Assembly: GCA_016212245.1 (NCBI GenBank)
Contig: JACRGU010000023.1
Location: 1 to 13,187, forward strand
From: Nitrospirota bacterium
GTDB taxonomy: Bacteria > Nitrospirota > Thermodesulfovibrionia > Thermodesulfovibrionales > SM23-35
DNA length: 13,187 bases
Direction: 5' to 3'
Positions within the stretch are counted from its first letter, which is position 1. Each line of letters opens with the position of its first letter. A program made the position numbers and the translations under genes. This document shows positions 6,652 through 13,052 of the stretch, piece by piece. Below the pieces are notes generated by a model. That model did no database searches, was not told the DNA's origin, and worked only from the letters and a program-made list of their open reading frames with translations.

Positions 6652-7005
6652 TTAGAAGGTAAAGATAAAGCCCTCGAAGCGGCAAGGGCAGCCCTGGATA
6701 GGAAGGCAAAGGACATCCTTATCCTCGATTTAAAAGGCCTGACCATCATCGCAGATTATTTTGTTATCTGCTCAGGAGAAAGTACAATCCAGGTAAAAGC
6801 AATCACAGAATTGGTCGAAGAGAGATTTGATAGGGCAGGCATTAAACCTCTCGGGATTGAGGGGTTAAATTACAGCCACTGGGTCCTTATGGACTATGGA
6901 GATGTTATTATCCATATATTTGAAGAAGATACAAGGACATTTTATGGACTCGAAAAACTCTGGATTGATGCTGGAAGAATCCAGTTAGAGGGATTTCATC
7001 ACTGA
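6652..7005 (+). CDS. rsfS: Ribosomal silencing factor RsfS (start codon absent)
   Basis: RsfS binds ribosomal protein uL14 and blocks joining of the 30S and 50S subunits, slowing translation when nutrients are scarce. The frame from 6652 gives about 117 residues: LEGKDKALEAARAALDRKA, then ADYFVICSG, Q-V-KAI, GLNYSHWVLMDYGDVIIHIF and FYGLEKLW, covering the whole family domain. No ATG, GTG or TTG lies between the upstream stop (TAA at 6628) and the expected beginning. The first conventional start, TTG at 6811, would remove roughly half of the domain. The start given here is therefore the likely first residue, not an identified initiation codon. The stop overlaps the next gene by one base (TGATG). 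The protein is otherwise undamaged, so a point change, an unusual start or a sequencing error is more likely than long-standing decay. Confidence 0.85.
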   Translation, partial: LEGKDKALEAARAALDRKAKDILILDLKGLTIIADYFVICSGESTIQVKAITELVEERFDRAGIKPLGIEGLNYSHWVLMDYGDVIIHIFEEDTRTFYGLEKLWIDAGRIQLEGFHH

Positions 7006-8318
7006 TGGGTAAACTAGCCATATTTATATTTGTCTTATTCCTGACAGCACTTGCTGTATTTGCTATCTTCAATCAGGAAGTCACCACTATAAAAATACCC
7101 TTCAGTAAGATTTATGAAATCCCCACAACTGCCCTGATATTACTGTCGAGCGCAGCCGGTGCCTTTGCAATGCTTTTTGTTTTTGTGGTAAGAGACACGA
7201 AAAAATTTATAGACAACTGGCAGTACCAGAGAAAACAGAAAAAAGAGGCAAAGGTTCAGGAGTTATACTCAAAGGCATTGAACTCTTTACTTGCCCATAA
7301 TGAGGATGAGGCGAAAGAGTTGCTCAAGGGGGTCCTATCAGAAGAGCCAGAACACCCCGATGCCTTACTCAGGCTTGGAGATATTGCCATTTCTGAGGAG
7401 GATTTTCAGAAGGCAGGCGAATACTATCAGAAGGCAAGGGACCTTAACCCCCAAAACCTTGAAACACTGTTCGCCCTGGAAAGGCTTATGGAAAAGACAG
7501 GCAGGTGGTTAGAGGCCCTCAGATCCATTGATGAGATACTCGAGATAGATGAGGGAAATCTTTCAGCCCTCTATAAAAAAAGGGATATACTCGAAAGGCA
7601 GGACAGGTGGGATGACCTTGTCTTTGTTCAGAAATCAATCCTCAGAAATGAGCATGCAGAAAAGGATAGAAACCGCGAACAGCAGAACCTTATCGGCTAC
7701 AAGTATGAGTATGGCAGGCACAGCCTTGAAAACGGAGAGCTTGAAAAGGCGAAAAGGGCATTCAGGACAGTATTGAGGATAGACAGGGATTTCATACCTG
7801 CGACATTAGGACTTGCAGAAGTACTTCTAAGGGAAGGCGAGACCGAGGAGGCGATTAATCTCCTTGAGAAGGGTTATGAACAGACATCCTCTATGGTCAC
7901 ACTTTCAAGGCTTGAAGATTTACTTATAAGCCTGGGTGAGCCTTCAAGGCTCATAAGGATATATAAAAATAATCTGTCAAAAAAACCGCAAGACCCAGTT
8001 ATTAAATTCTTCCTCGGAAAACTCTTCTACAGGCTCGAGATGATAGATGATGCATTCGAAACACTGACATCCATTGATACTGGAGGCGCAGTCTATCCTG
8101 AACTCCACCAGCTTATTGGAAACCTCTATATGAGAAGGAATGAGTTAGAGAGGGCTGTACATGAATTCAAAAAGGCAGCTGATATTAAACATGCGGTCAG
8201 ACTGACTTACTGCTGCAGAGACTGTGGTTATCCATCTTCTGAATGGTCAGGAAGGTGTCCGGGTTGTAAGAGCTGGGGTACCTTTCAGTTCAATCTTGAC
8301 GGTATGTGCAAGGCCTGA
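7005..8318 (+). CDS. LapA-LapB fusion, LPS assembly regulator
   Basis: Residues 1-80 resemble LapA (DUF1049): two membrane helices (about 4-22 and 40-62) joined by the NQEVTTIKIPFSKIYEIPTT-type loop. A charged, probably coiled-coil segment follows, then a long tetratricopeptide array (about 85-400). A rubredoxin-like zinc knuckle closes the protein: C404-x2-C407 and C418-x2-C421, followed by KSWGTF, closely matching the C-terminus of E. coli LapB. LapB promotes FtsH-dependent degradation of LpxC and organises LPS assembly at the inner membrane; LapA is its small membrane partner. In E. coli they are separate neighbouring genes; here they form one 437-residue protein. The ATG overlaps the rsfS stop by one base, and the stop abuts the GTG of the symporter. 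Domain assignments are strong; the regulatory role is by homology. Confidence 0.85.
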   Translation: MGKLAIFIFVLFLTALAVFAIFNQEVTTIKIPFSKIYEIPTTALILLSSAAGAFAMLFVFVVRDTKKFIDNWQYQRKQKKEAKVQELYSKALNSLLAHNEDEAKELLKGVLSEEPEHPDALLRLGDIAISEEDFQKAGEYYQKARDLNPQNLETLFALERLMEKTGRWLEALRSIDEILEIDEGNLSALYKKRDILERQDRWDDLVFVQKSILRNEHAEKDRNREQQNLIGYKYEYGRHSLENGELEKAKRAFRTVLRIDRDFIPATLGLAEVLLREGETEEAINLLEKGYEQTSSMVTLSRLEDLLISLGEPSRLIRIYKNNLSKKPQDPVIKFFLGKLFYRLEMIDDAFETLTSIDTGGAVYPELHQLIGNLYMRRNELERAVHEFKKAADIKHAVRLTYCCRDCGYPSSEWSGRCPGCKSWGTFQFNLDGMCKA

Positions 8319-10034
8319 GTGACTCTTTCCTTTCTTGATTGGACGATCATAATCGCTTATATGGTCGCCTCTCTCCTTATCGGAGTATATTTCACAAAGA
8401 GGGCTTCATCGAGCGTATCAGAGTTTTTTCTTTCAGGTAGAAACCTCCCCTGGTGGCTTGCTGGAACATCAATGGTTGCAACAACATTTTCATCAGACAC
8501 ACCACTTTATGTAACAGGGCTTGTAAGAGGCTATGGGATATACGAGAACTGGCAGTGGTGGTGCTTTATTATGTCAGGGATGATGGCTGTCTTTTTCTTT
8601 GCAAGGCTCTGGAGGAGACTCGGGGTTCTTACTGATGTCGAACTTATAGAACTGCGTTACTCAGGCAGATCAGCAGCGATACTCAGGGGGTTCAAGGCAA
8701 TTTATTTTTCAGTGGCTATTCATACAATCATCAAGGCCCAGGTAGTCTTAGCAATGGCAAAGATCCTCGATGTATCACTCGGGTGGGGGAAATGGGAGAG
8801 TATTTTTATATCGAGTGCAGTAACAATCGCCTATTCAATGCTCTCAGGCTACTGGGGAGTGGTAACCACAGATTTTTTCCAGTTCATTATAGCGATGCTT
8901 GGTGCAATTATCCTGTGTTTTGTGTCGGTTGATAGGGCAGGAGGGATTTCTGTCCTGAAGGCAGCAGTTAGTCAGGAGATGCTAAGCTTCTTCCCTCCTG
9001 TAGATGGAGGTTTCATGGGTATAGCCTTTATGACATTTTTAGGTTATGTGGGGCTTAGCTGGTGGTCGAAGTATTCATCAGATGGAGGGGGTGTTATTGT
9101 CCAGAGGATGGCTTCATGCAAGGATGAAAGACATAGCCTCATTGCAACATTCTATTTTAATGTAGCAAACTATGCCCTCCGCACATGGCCCTGGGTACTC
9201 GCTGCACTCGCATCAATTGTGCTATATCCTGCAGTCAAAGACCACGAGGCAGTTTATCCACAGATGATGGTTGACCTTCTTCCATCAGGGCTTCGGGGTC
9301 TCATGCTTGCATCTTTCTTTGCAGCATTCATGTCAACGCTGAGCACATACCTGAATCTCTCATCAGCATATTTTGTGAATGATTTTTACAGGCCATTTGT
9401 TAAAAAAGAGGCTACAGAAAAACACTATATCAGTGTATCCCGTATGGCAACGCTCATCTTATCTATAATTACTGGCATTGTTACATACCATGTGACATCT
9501 ATAATCGGGGTCTTTAAATTTCTTATCGCATTCGGCTCTGGCACAGGCCTTGTCTATATAACCCGCTGGTTCTGGTGGAGGGTAAATGCATGGAGTGAAA
9601 TATCGGCAATGATAAGCTCAACAGTCATGACCATTATTGCCTATAAATACCTGATGTTTGCTGACTCTCAATATTATACAAAGCTCGCCCTGGTCATTTC
9701 AGTCTCTACAGTCATATGGGTTACCGTAACCCTGCTTACAAAACCTTCTGATAAAGAGAGGCTCATTGAGTTTTATAAAAGGACAGCACCTGGAGGCCCT
9801 GGCTGGAGACCTGTCGAGAGATTGATAGCCGGCCCATCTCAGGGTAATACATTATCTGATGCACTGATAGAATGGATTTATGGAAGTCTATTTCTTATAG
9901 GCTTGACCCTCAGTATCGGAAAGGTCCTGCTCGGCTATTATCTTTCAGGTTTTATTTGGCTTGCACTCGCCCTTGTTACAGGCGGGCTTTTATATAAGAG
10001 ACTTTCGAGGGAAAAATGGCTGTTCGCTACATAG
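8319..10034 (+). CDS. Sodium:solute symporter family (SSS) transporter
   Basis: This 571-residue, highly hydrophobic protein has about 13 predicted membrane helices. SSS family features include FFLSGRNLPWWLAGTSM (about 37-53), the first-helix region TTFSSDTP, GYWGVVTTDFFQF (about 176-188) and GGGVIVQRMASCKDERHS (about 251-268). It should use a sodium gradient to import an organic solute; the substrate cannot be read from the sequence. Sugars, amino acids and carboxylates are all known in the family. The GTG start at 8319 directly follows the lapAB stop and gives an N-terminus (MTLSFLDWTIIIAYMVASL) that fits the first helix. Its 3' end overlaps the amidohydrolase start by 19 bases, which suggests translational coupling and possibly an N-acetylated amino-sugar substrate, though that is only a guess. 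Confidence 0.88.
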   Translation: MTLSFLDWTIIIAYMVASLLIGVYFTKRASSSVSEFFLSGRNLPWWLAGTSMVATTFSSDTPLYVTGLVRGYGIYENWQWWCFIMSGMMAVFFFARLWRRLGVLTDVELIELRYSGRSAAILRGFKAIYFSVAIHTIIKAQVVLAMAKILDVSLGWGKWESIFISSAVTIAYSMLSGYWGVVTTDFFQFIIAMLGAIILCFVSVDRAGGISVLKAAVSQEMLSFFPPVDGGFMGIAFMTFLGYVGLSWWSKYSSDGGGVIVQRMASCKDERHSLIATFYFNVANYALRTWPWVLAALASIVLYPAVKDHEAVYPQMMVDLLPSGLRGLMLASFFAAFMSTLSTYLNLSSAYFVNDFYRPFVKKEATEKHYISVSRMATLILSIITGIVTYHVTSIIGVFKFLIAFGSGTGLVYITRWFWWRVNAWSEISAMISSTVMTIIAYKYLMFADSQYYTKLALVISVSTVIWVTVTLLTKPSDKERLIEFYKRTAPGGPGWRPVERLIAGPSQGNTLSDALIEWIYGSLFLIGLTLSIGKVLLGYYLSGFIWLALALVTGGLLYKRLSREKWLFAT

Positions 10035-10870
10035 ACCTTCATACTCATGGCATAGGTAGATACGATACGAGGACAAAAGAACCTGAAGATATTCTTAAGA
10101 TGGCAGAGCTTCATGGAAAGGCTGGCACTGGTGCAATCCTTCCAACGATATATTCAGGCTATATCAATGAGATGAGGGAAAATATGGAAGCAGTCAAACA
10201 GGCTATGCAAGTGCAGAACTCGTCACTGATCCTGGGTGTTCATCTTGAGGGACCATTTCTGAATCCTCTAAGATGTGGGGCTTTAAATAAAAATTTCTTC
10301 ATAAAACCAACAATATCTTCCCTAAAGAAGTTAATTGCTGGGTATAAAGACATCATAAAGATTATCACTATTGCCCCTGAACTTTCTGGTGCTCTGAAAA
10401 TTATAGGGAAATGTGTTGAGCTCGGGATAAAGGTGAATATGGGTCATTCTGATGCAACTTACAAACAAGCTCTTGACGGTAAGAAGGCAGGTGCAACAGG
10501 GATTACCCATATATTTAATGCCATGAGGCCATTCCACCATAGAGAGCCGGGGCTTACAGGACTTGGCCTTCTCGATGAGGATTTATATATAGAGGTGATT
10601 GCGGATGGCGTTCATCTTCATCCAAAGACCCTGCAGCTCATTTTCGATACAAAGCGACTTGATAGGATTATCCTGATCTCAGATTCGATTAAGGGAGCCA
10701 TGGGAAAAAAGCAGCCCATCTATGACAGAAAAGGAGTGCTTAGTGGGAGCCAGATAACCATCTCTGATGCGGTAGAAATACTTAAAAAAATCGGCATACC
10801 CGATGCAGAGATAACAGAGGCAGGAGTGGATAATCCGAGGAGATTTTTAGCTTTACCCCGCACCTTTTAG
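10016..10870 (+). CDS. Compact NagA-type amidohydrolase
   Basis: The protein resembles N-acetylglucosamine-6-phosphate deacetylase. It has the metal-binding DLHTHG (H9, H11), HLEGPFLNP with E78, NMGHSDATY (H144), THIFNAM (H165), ADGVHLHP (about 196-203) and the catalytic aspartate in LISDS (D223). At 284 residues it is about 100 shorter than E. coli NagA. It begins directly at the barrel and ends at NPRRFLAL, so both halves of the small beta-sandwich domain are absent. Loss of both ends suggests a genuinely compact form. The last four codons and stop (PRTF*) nevertheless come from a MITE-like repeat, so the original C-terminus may have differed. The start ATG lies inside the 3' end of the symporter gene. 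The reaction is probably removal of an acetyl group from an amino sugar; the substrate is unproven. Confidence 0.82.
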   Translation: MAVRYIDLHTHGIGRYDTRTKEPEDILKMAELHGKAGTGAILPTIYSGYINEMRENMEAVKQAMQVQNSSLILGVHLEGPFLNPLRCGALNKNFFIKPTISSLKKLIAGYKDIIKIITIAPELSGALKIIGKCVELGIKVNMGHSDATYKQALDGKKAGATGITHIFNAMRPFHHREPGLTGLGLLDEDLYIEVIADGVHLHPKTLQLIFDTKRLDRIILISDSIKGAMGKKQPIYDRKGVLSGSQITISDAVEILKKIGIPDAEITEAGVDNPRRFLALPRTF

Positions 10871-10951
10871 AATTCCCCACAGCTTGCTGTGGAGTTACAA
10901 TAGAGTAACCCTTTCTGCGGTGTCTAATATCCTTGTAGAAAGGTGCGGGGT
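10855..10951. repeat. MITE-like element with 13-bp terminal inverted repeats
   Basis: ACCCCGCACCTTT (10855-10867) and AAAGGTGCGGGGT (10939-10951) are perfect inverted repeats bounding a 97-bp segment. Inside is a stable hairpin CCACAGC-TT-GCTGTGG (10877-10892), and CCTTTCT (10910-10916) can also pair with AGAAAGG (10937-10943). There is no coding capacity and no clear target-site duplication was identified. The left arm forms the last codons and stop of the NagA-like gene. In RNA the element could act as a terminator-like or stabilising structure at the end of the operon. Confidence 0.7.
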
Positions 10952-10972
10952 TTATAATCTTTTAAAAATCTG

Positions 10973-10981
10973 TGATATAAT
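10973..10981 (+). promoter_or_regulatory. Extended -10 promoter element for the MBL-fold gene
   Basis: TGATATAAT is an extended -10 element about 25 bases before the ribosome binding site of the next gene. No convincing -35 box is present 17 bases upstream. A strong AAGGAGGGG (10989-10997) follows. This suggests that the hydrolase gene is transcribed independently of the operon to its left. Confidence 0.5.
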
Positions 10982-11006
10982 CCTTTTAAAGGAGGGGATG
11001 AATGAG

Positions 11007-11711
11007 ATGAAAATAGCAGTTTGTTACTTGTCATCTTTATTTTTAATATTACTCCTGCCGCTATCTGTAACGGCAGAGGTAAAGGAGGTTAAGGCAATGG
11101 TAAAGGATATACACTGGCTCGGGCATGATACATTTAAGGTTGTTGGAGAAAAGGTCGTATATACAGACCCCTTTAAGATTAAAAAGAAGGACACCGCAGA
11201 TATTATTTTAATAACCCATGAGCATTATGACCACTGTTCGCCTGAAGATGTTAAAAAGATTCAAGGGCCGAATACTGTAATTATTGCAACCTCAGACTGT
11301 GCAAAGAAACTATCAGGAAAGATAAAGATTGTTAAACCTGGTGATAAGATTAATGTTGAGGGCATCGAGATTGAGGCAGTCCCTTCTTATAACACAGACA
11401 AACCATTTCATCCAAAGGCTAATGGCTGGGTTGGATATATCTTCACTGCAAAAGGTCAGAGGATTTATATAGCAGGAGACACTGATTATATCCCTGAGAT
11501 GAAGAATTTCAAAGTAGATATCGCACTTCTTCCTGTCTCGGGTACATATGTTATGACAGCAGATGAGGCTGTTAAGGCAGCACTCGATATTAGGCCAAAA
11601 CTTGCAATCCCGATGCATTATGGTTCAATAGTTGGCTCTGAGAAGGATGCAAAGAGGTTTGCAGAGGGGCTGAAAGGGAAGATTGAGGTAGTAATACTTC
11701 AGGAAGAATAG
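11007..11711 (+). CDS. Exported metallo-beta-lactamase-fold hydrolase (UPF0173/UlaG-like)
   Basis: From the ATG at 11007 the product has 234 residues. It starts with a signal peptide (MKIAVCYLSSLFLILLLPLSVTA, cleavage expected near residue 23); no lipobox is seen. The mature part is a metal-dependent hydrolase: HWLGHDTF near the start, the dinuclear metal motif HEHYDH (71-76), YNTDKPFHPKANGWVGYI, AGDTDY with its bridging aspartate, and PMHYGS near the end. These match the UPF0173/UlaG-like branch, whose members are mostly cytoplasmic, so export is a notable variation. The substrate is unknown. An in-frame ATG at 10998 lies only 2 bases from the Shine-Dalgarno, while 11007 has 11 bases, so 11007 is preferred. 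The gene appears monocistronic. Confidence 0.85.
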   Translation: MKIAVCYLSSLFLILLLPLSVTAEVKEVKAMVKDIHWLGHDTFKVVGEKVVYTDPFKIKKKDTADIILITHEHYDHCSPEDVKKIQGPNTVIIATSDCAKKLSGKIKIVKPGDKINVEGIEIEAVPSYNTDKPFHPKANGWVGYIFTAKGQRIYIAGDTDYIPEMKNFKVDIALLPVSGTYVMTADEAVKAALDIRPKLAIPMHYGSIVGSEKDAKRFAEGLKGKIEVVILQEE

Positions 11712-11750
11712 TAGTAAGTAGCTGACTTAGTGATACAAGGCATTTGGGAG

Positions 11751-11774
11751 CAACAATATAAACGTTGTTGTTTT
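11751..11774 (+). terminator. Weak hairpin plus T run after the MBL-fold gene
   Basis: CAACAA (11751-11756) and TTGTTG (11765-11770) can pair around an 8-base loop and are followed by TTTT. The stem is short and A+T-rich, so termination would be inefficient. Its position 40 bases after the stop codon is as expected for a terminator. Confidence 0.35.
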
Positions 11775-11790
11775 CGTCTATGGGCAATCA

Positions 11791-11874
11791 GGTTGTGAGA
11801 AAGCCAATTGGGGGTTCACCCCCTCATAATGGCATGTATCTGAGCGATGTAAGTATTTACGATTAAATCCAACC
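11791..11874 (+). other. Structured 5' leader of the exported-protein gene
   Basis: GGTTG (11791-11795) can pair with CAACC (11870-11874), which abuts the ribosome binding site CGGAGG (11874-11879). Inside, GCCA (11803-11806) pairs with TGGC (11830-11833) around a strong GGGGG-TTCA-CCCCC hairpin (11810-11823). A smaller GTAA/TTAC stem-loop lies at about 11849-11860. This organised structure with a closing stem next to the Shine-Dalgarno looks like a cis-acting RNA. It does not match a riboswitch class I can recognise, so the role is unknown. Confidence 0.4.
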
Positions 11875-11885
11875 GGAGGTGCGTT

Positions 11886-12539
11886 ATGATTAGAAAAAAG
11901 ATTTTCACAATGTTTATAGTTTTTATCGCCCCCATGCTATTTATTCAAGATGCATGGGCAGGCCCTTTGGTCTGGGGGCCAAAAAAGTATGTTAGAGAAA
12001 CAGGAAAACCATATGTGGTAACTGACTCCTTCACTATAGCGAATCCTAAGGGAAAGTTCTGGCGTCAGATTGGAAATGGTGGGCACATTAAGAGACCAGA
12101 TATAAGACCTGGAGCCGTGGAACCAGTGAATCAGGTCAGCAGTGCCTACATCAAGCTCAACGGGGTGCAGGTGGTAGGACCAGATGATTTAAATCAGAAT
12201 GTCTATGGGATTACAAAGGACATCGCCCTTCAGGCAAATAACACCATAGAGGTAGAGGTAAGGGGCGTTCCAGAGAGTTTTATAACTGTGGAGATAAGAG
12301 AAGCAGAGTTGAACGTTGGTGTGGATAATGCCAAGGGGGATTTAAGTGGTGAGAATATGAAAGACCAAATTGTTTTATGGTGGAGTTACGAACCAAAGGC
12401 CAGTGAGTATATTATTTATAAGGGGCCTATTCTATTGATGGCCCGTGGCTGGAGTGGGAGCGCAGTTATGCAGGCGAGCCTACAAACACAGTTGATATCA
12501 CCCCTGAAGCCCAGACAAGAGACCTTTGTTATAAAATAG
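11886..12539 (+). CDS. Exported repeat-family protein, N-terminal part (frameshifted)
   Basis: Function is not known. The product has a signal peptide (cleavage expected near AWAGPL, residues about 22-26). A domain beginning WGPKKYVRETGKP follows, containing NPKGKFWRQIGNGG, SSAYIKLNGVQVVGPDDLNQNVY and a terminal NTIEVEVRGVPESFITVEI. This beta-rich module occurs in exported or surface proteins, often beside fibronectin-type or propeller domains. The second paralogue in this window starts with the same module. At about residue 180 (12422-12425, a GGGG run) the natural frame is lost: the last 37 residues (PILLMARGWSG...) look like noise, while frame -1 continues with plausible protein. The ATG has GGAGG 6 bases upstream. 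The full-length gene would span 11886-12979. Confidence 0.7.
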   Translation: MIRKKIFTMFIVFIAPMLFIQDAWAGPLVWGPKKYVRETGKPYVVTDSFTIANPKGKFWRQIGNGGHIKRPDIRPGAVEPVNQVSSAYIKLNGVQVVGPDDLNQNVYGITKDIALQANNTIEVEVRGVPESFITVEIREAELNVGVDNAKGDLSGENMKDQIVLWWSYEPKASEYIIYKGPILLMARGWSGSAVMQASLQTQLISPLKPRQETFVIK

Positions 12540-12979
12540 AGGCGCTGGATAGCAACGGTAATGTTATCAAGATATATGAACCTATCTGTGTGCCAAAGTG
12601 GCAGGAAGAAGAAAGCTCTTTACCTTTAACCAGGGATACAACACCATCTGACACAGTTGTTACCAATTTGTCTAGTGAAACATTTATGTTGCAAGATAGC
12701 ACAAAGGATGATGAAAATAATCCCTTTCGCCCTCCTCTTAATCCTCTCCCATCAAGGGAGGGAAAATCTCCCTCTCCCCTGGGGGGATTGGGTTGGGGTG
12801 AGGGGGAATTTTCGGGACAAAGATTTGGCAAGACCTGTTCCAGCAGCAGAGACTCACCGTTATTTCAACTCGCAGAACTTTCATTAGCAGATGAGATTTC
12901 AACAAAAGATTTCGGCATCTTAAAAGTAAATGTTACAGGCGCAAGTTCAAATACAATAGAGATAATGATTGGGAAGTAA
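12428..12979 (+). pseudogene. C-terminal continuation of the frameshifted exported protein
   Basis: In frame -1 relative to the preceding gene, the sequence reads YSIDGPWLEWERSYAGEPT, then DLCYKIEALDSNGNVIKIYEPICVPKW. This is a typical fibronectin-like 'ALDSNGN' strand pattern that completes the domain begun upstream. It continues to a stop at 12979, ending ILKVNVTGASSNTIEIMIGK. Restoring one G in the run at 12422-12425 would join both parts into a protein of about 364 residues. A GC-rich palindromic repeat (12722-12807) is embedded in it, and whether the frame after the repeat is the ancestral one is uncertain. No independent start with a ribosome binding site was found; the GTG at 12590 is not convincing. 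Confidence 0.6.
12722..12807. repeat. GC-rich palindromic dispersed repeat within a gene
   Basis: The segment pairs its left part (CCCT..CCTCTTAATCCTCTCCC) with its right part (GGGTTGGGGTGAGGGGG). Inner hairpins are CTCCCatcaaGGGAG and CCCTCTCCCC near GGGG. It reads through as a Pro/Gly/Ser-rich peptide (PFRPPLNPLPSREG, then LGGLGWGEGEF). This CCTCTCCCATCAAGGGAGGG type is, from general knowledge, a common intergenic repeat in diverse bacteria. Its composition differs strongly from the A+T-rich flanks, which supports insertion. Confidence 0.75.
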
Positions 12980-12988
12980 GGATATAAA

Positions 12989-13016
12989 TTGTTGTCTTCA
13001 AAACCTGTGCTATACT
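12989..13016 (+). promoter_or_regulatory. Promoter of the second exported-protein gene
   Basis: TTGTTG (12989-12994) and TATACT (13011-13016) are 16 bases apart, and TG plus one base precedes the -10 (extended -10). Transcription would begin near 13023, giving a leader of about 30 bases. No structured leader like that of the paralogue is seen, so the two copies are probably regulated separately. Confidence 0.6.
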
Positions 13017-13052
13017 TATGACAAACCTTTTAACCTAAACAGGAGGTGTCTT

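Noticed and set aside
11791..11874. Cyclic-di-GMP (GEMM) riboswitch
   Set aside because: The characteristic conserved segments of the GEMM core are not present.
12420..12430. Programmed -1 ribosomal frameshift signal
   Set aside because: GGG can re-pair after slipping, but no standard X XXY YYZ heptamer or clear downstream stimulator is visible; an indel in the G run is simpler.
12590..12979. Independent 129-residue gene starting at GTG
   Set aside because: The same frame extends upstream with coherent protein to 12428, and there is no ribosome binding site at the GTG. It is the continuation of the frameshifted gene.
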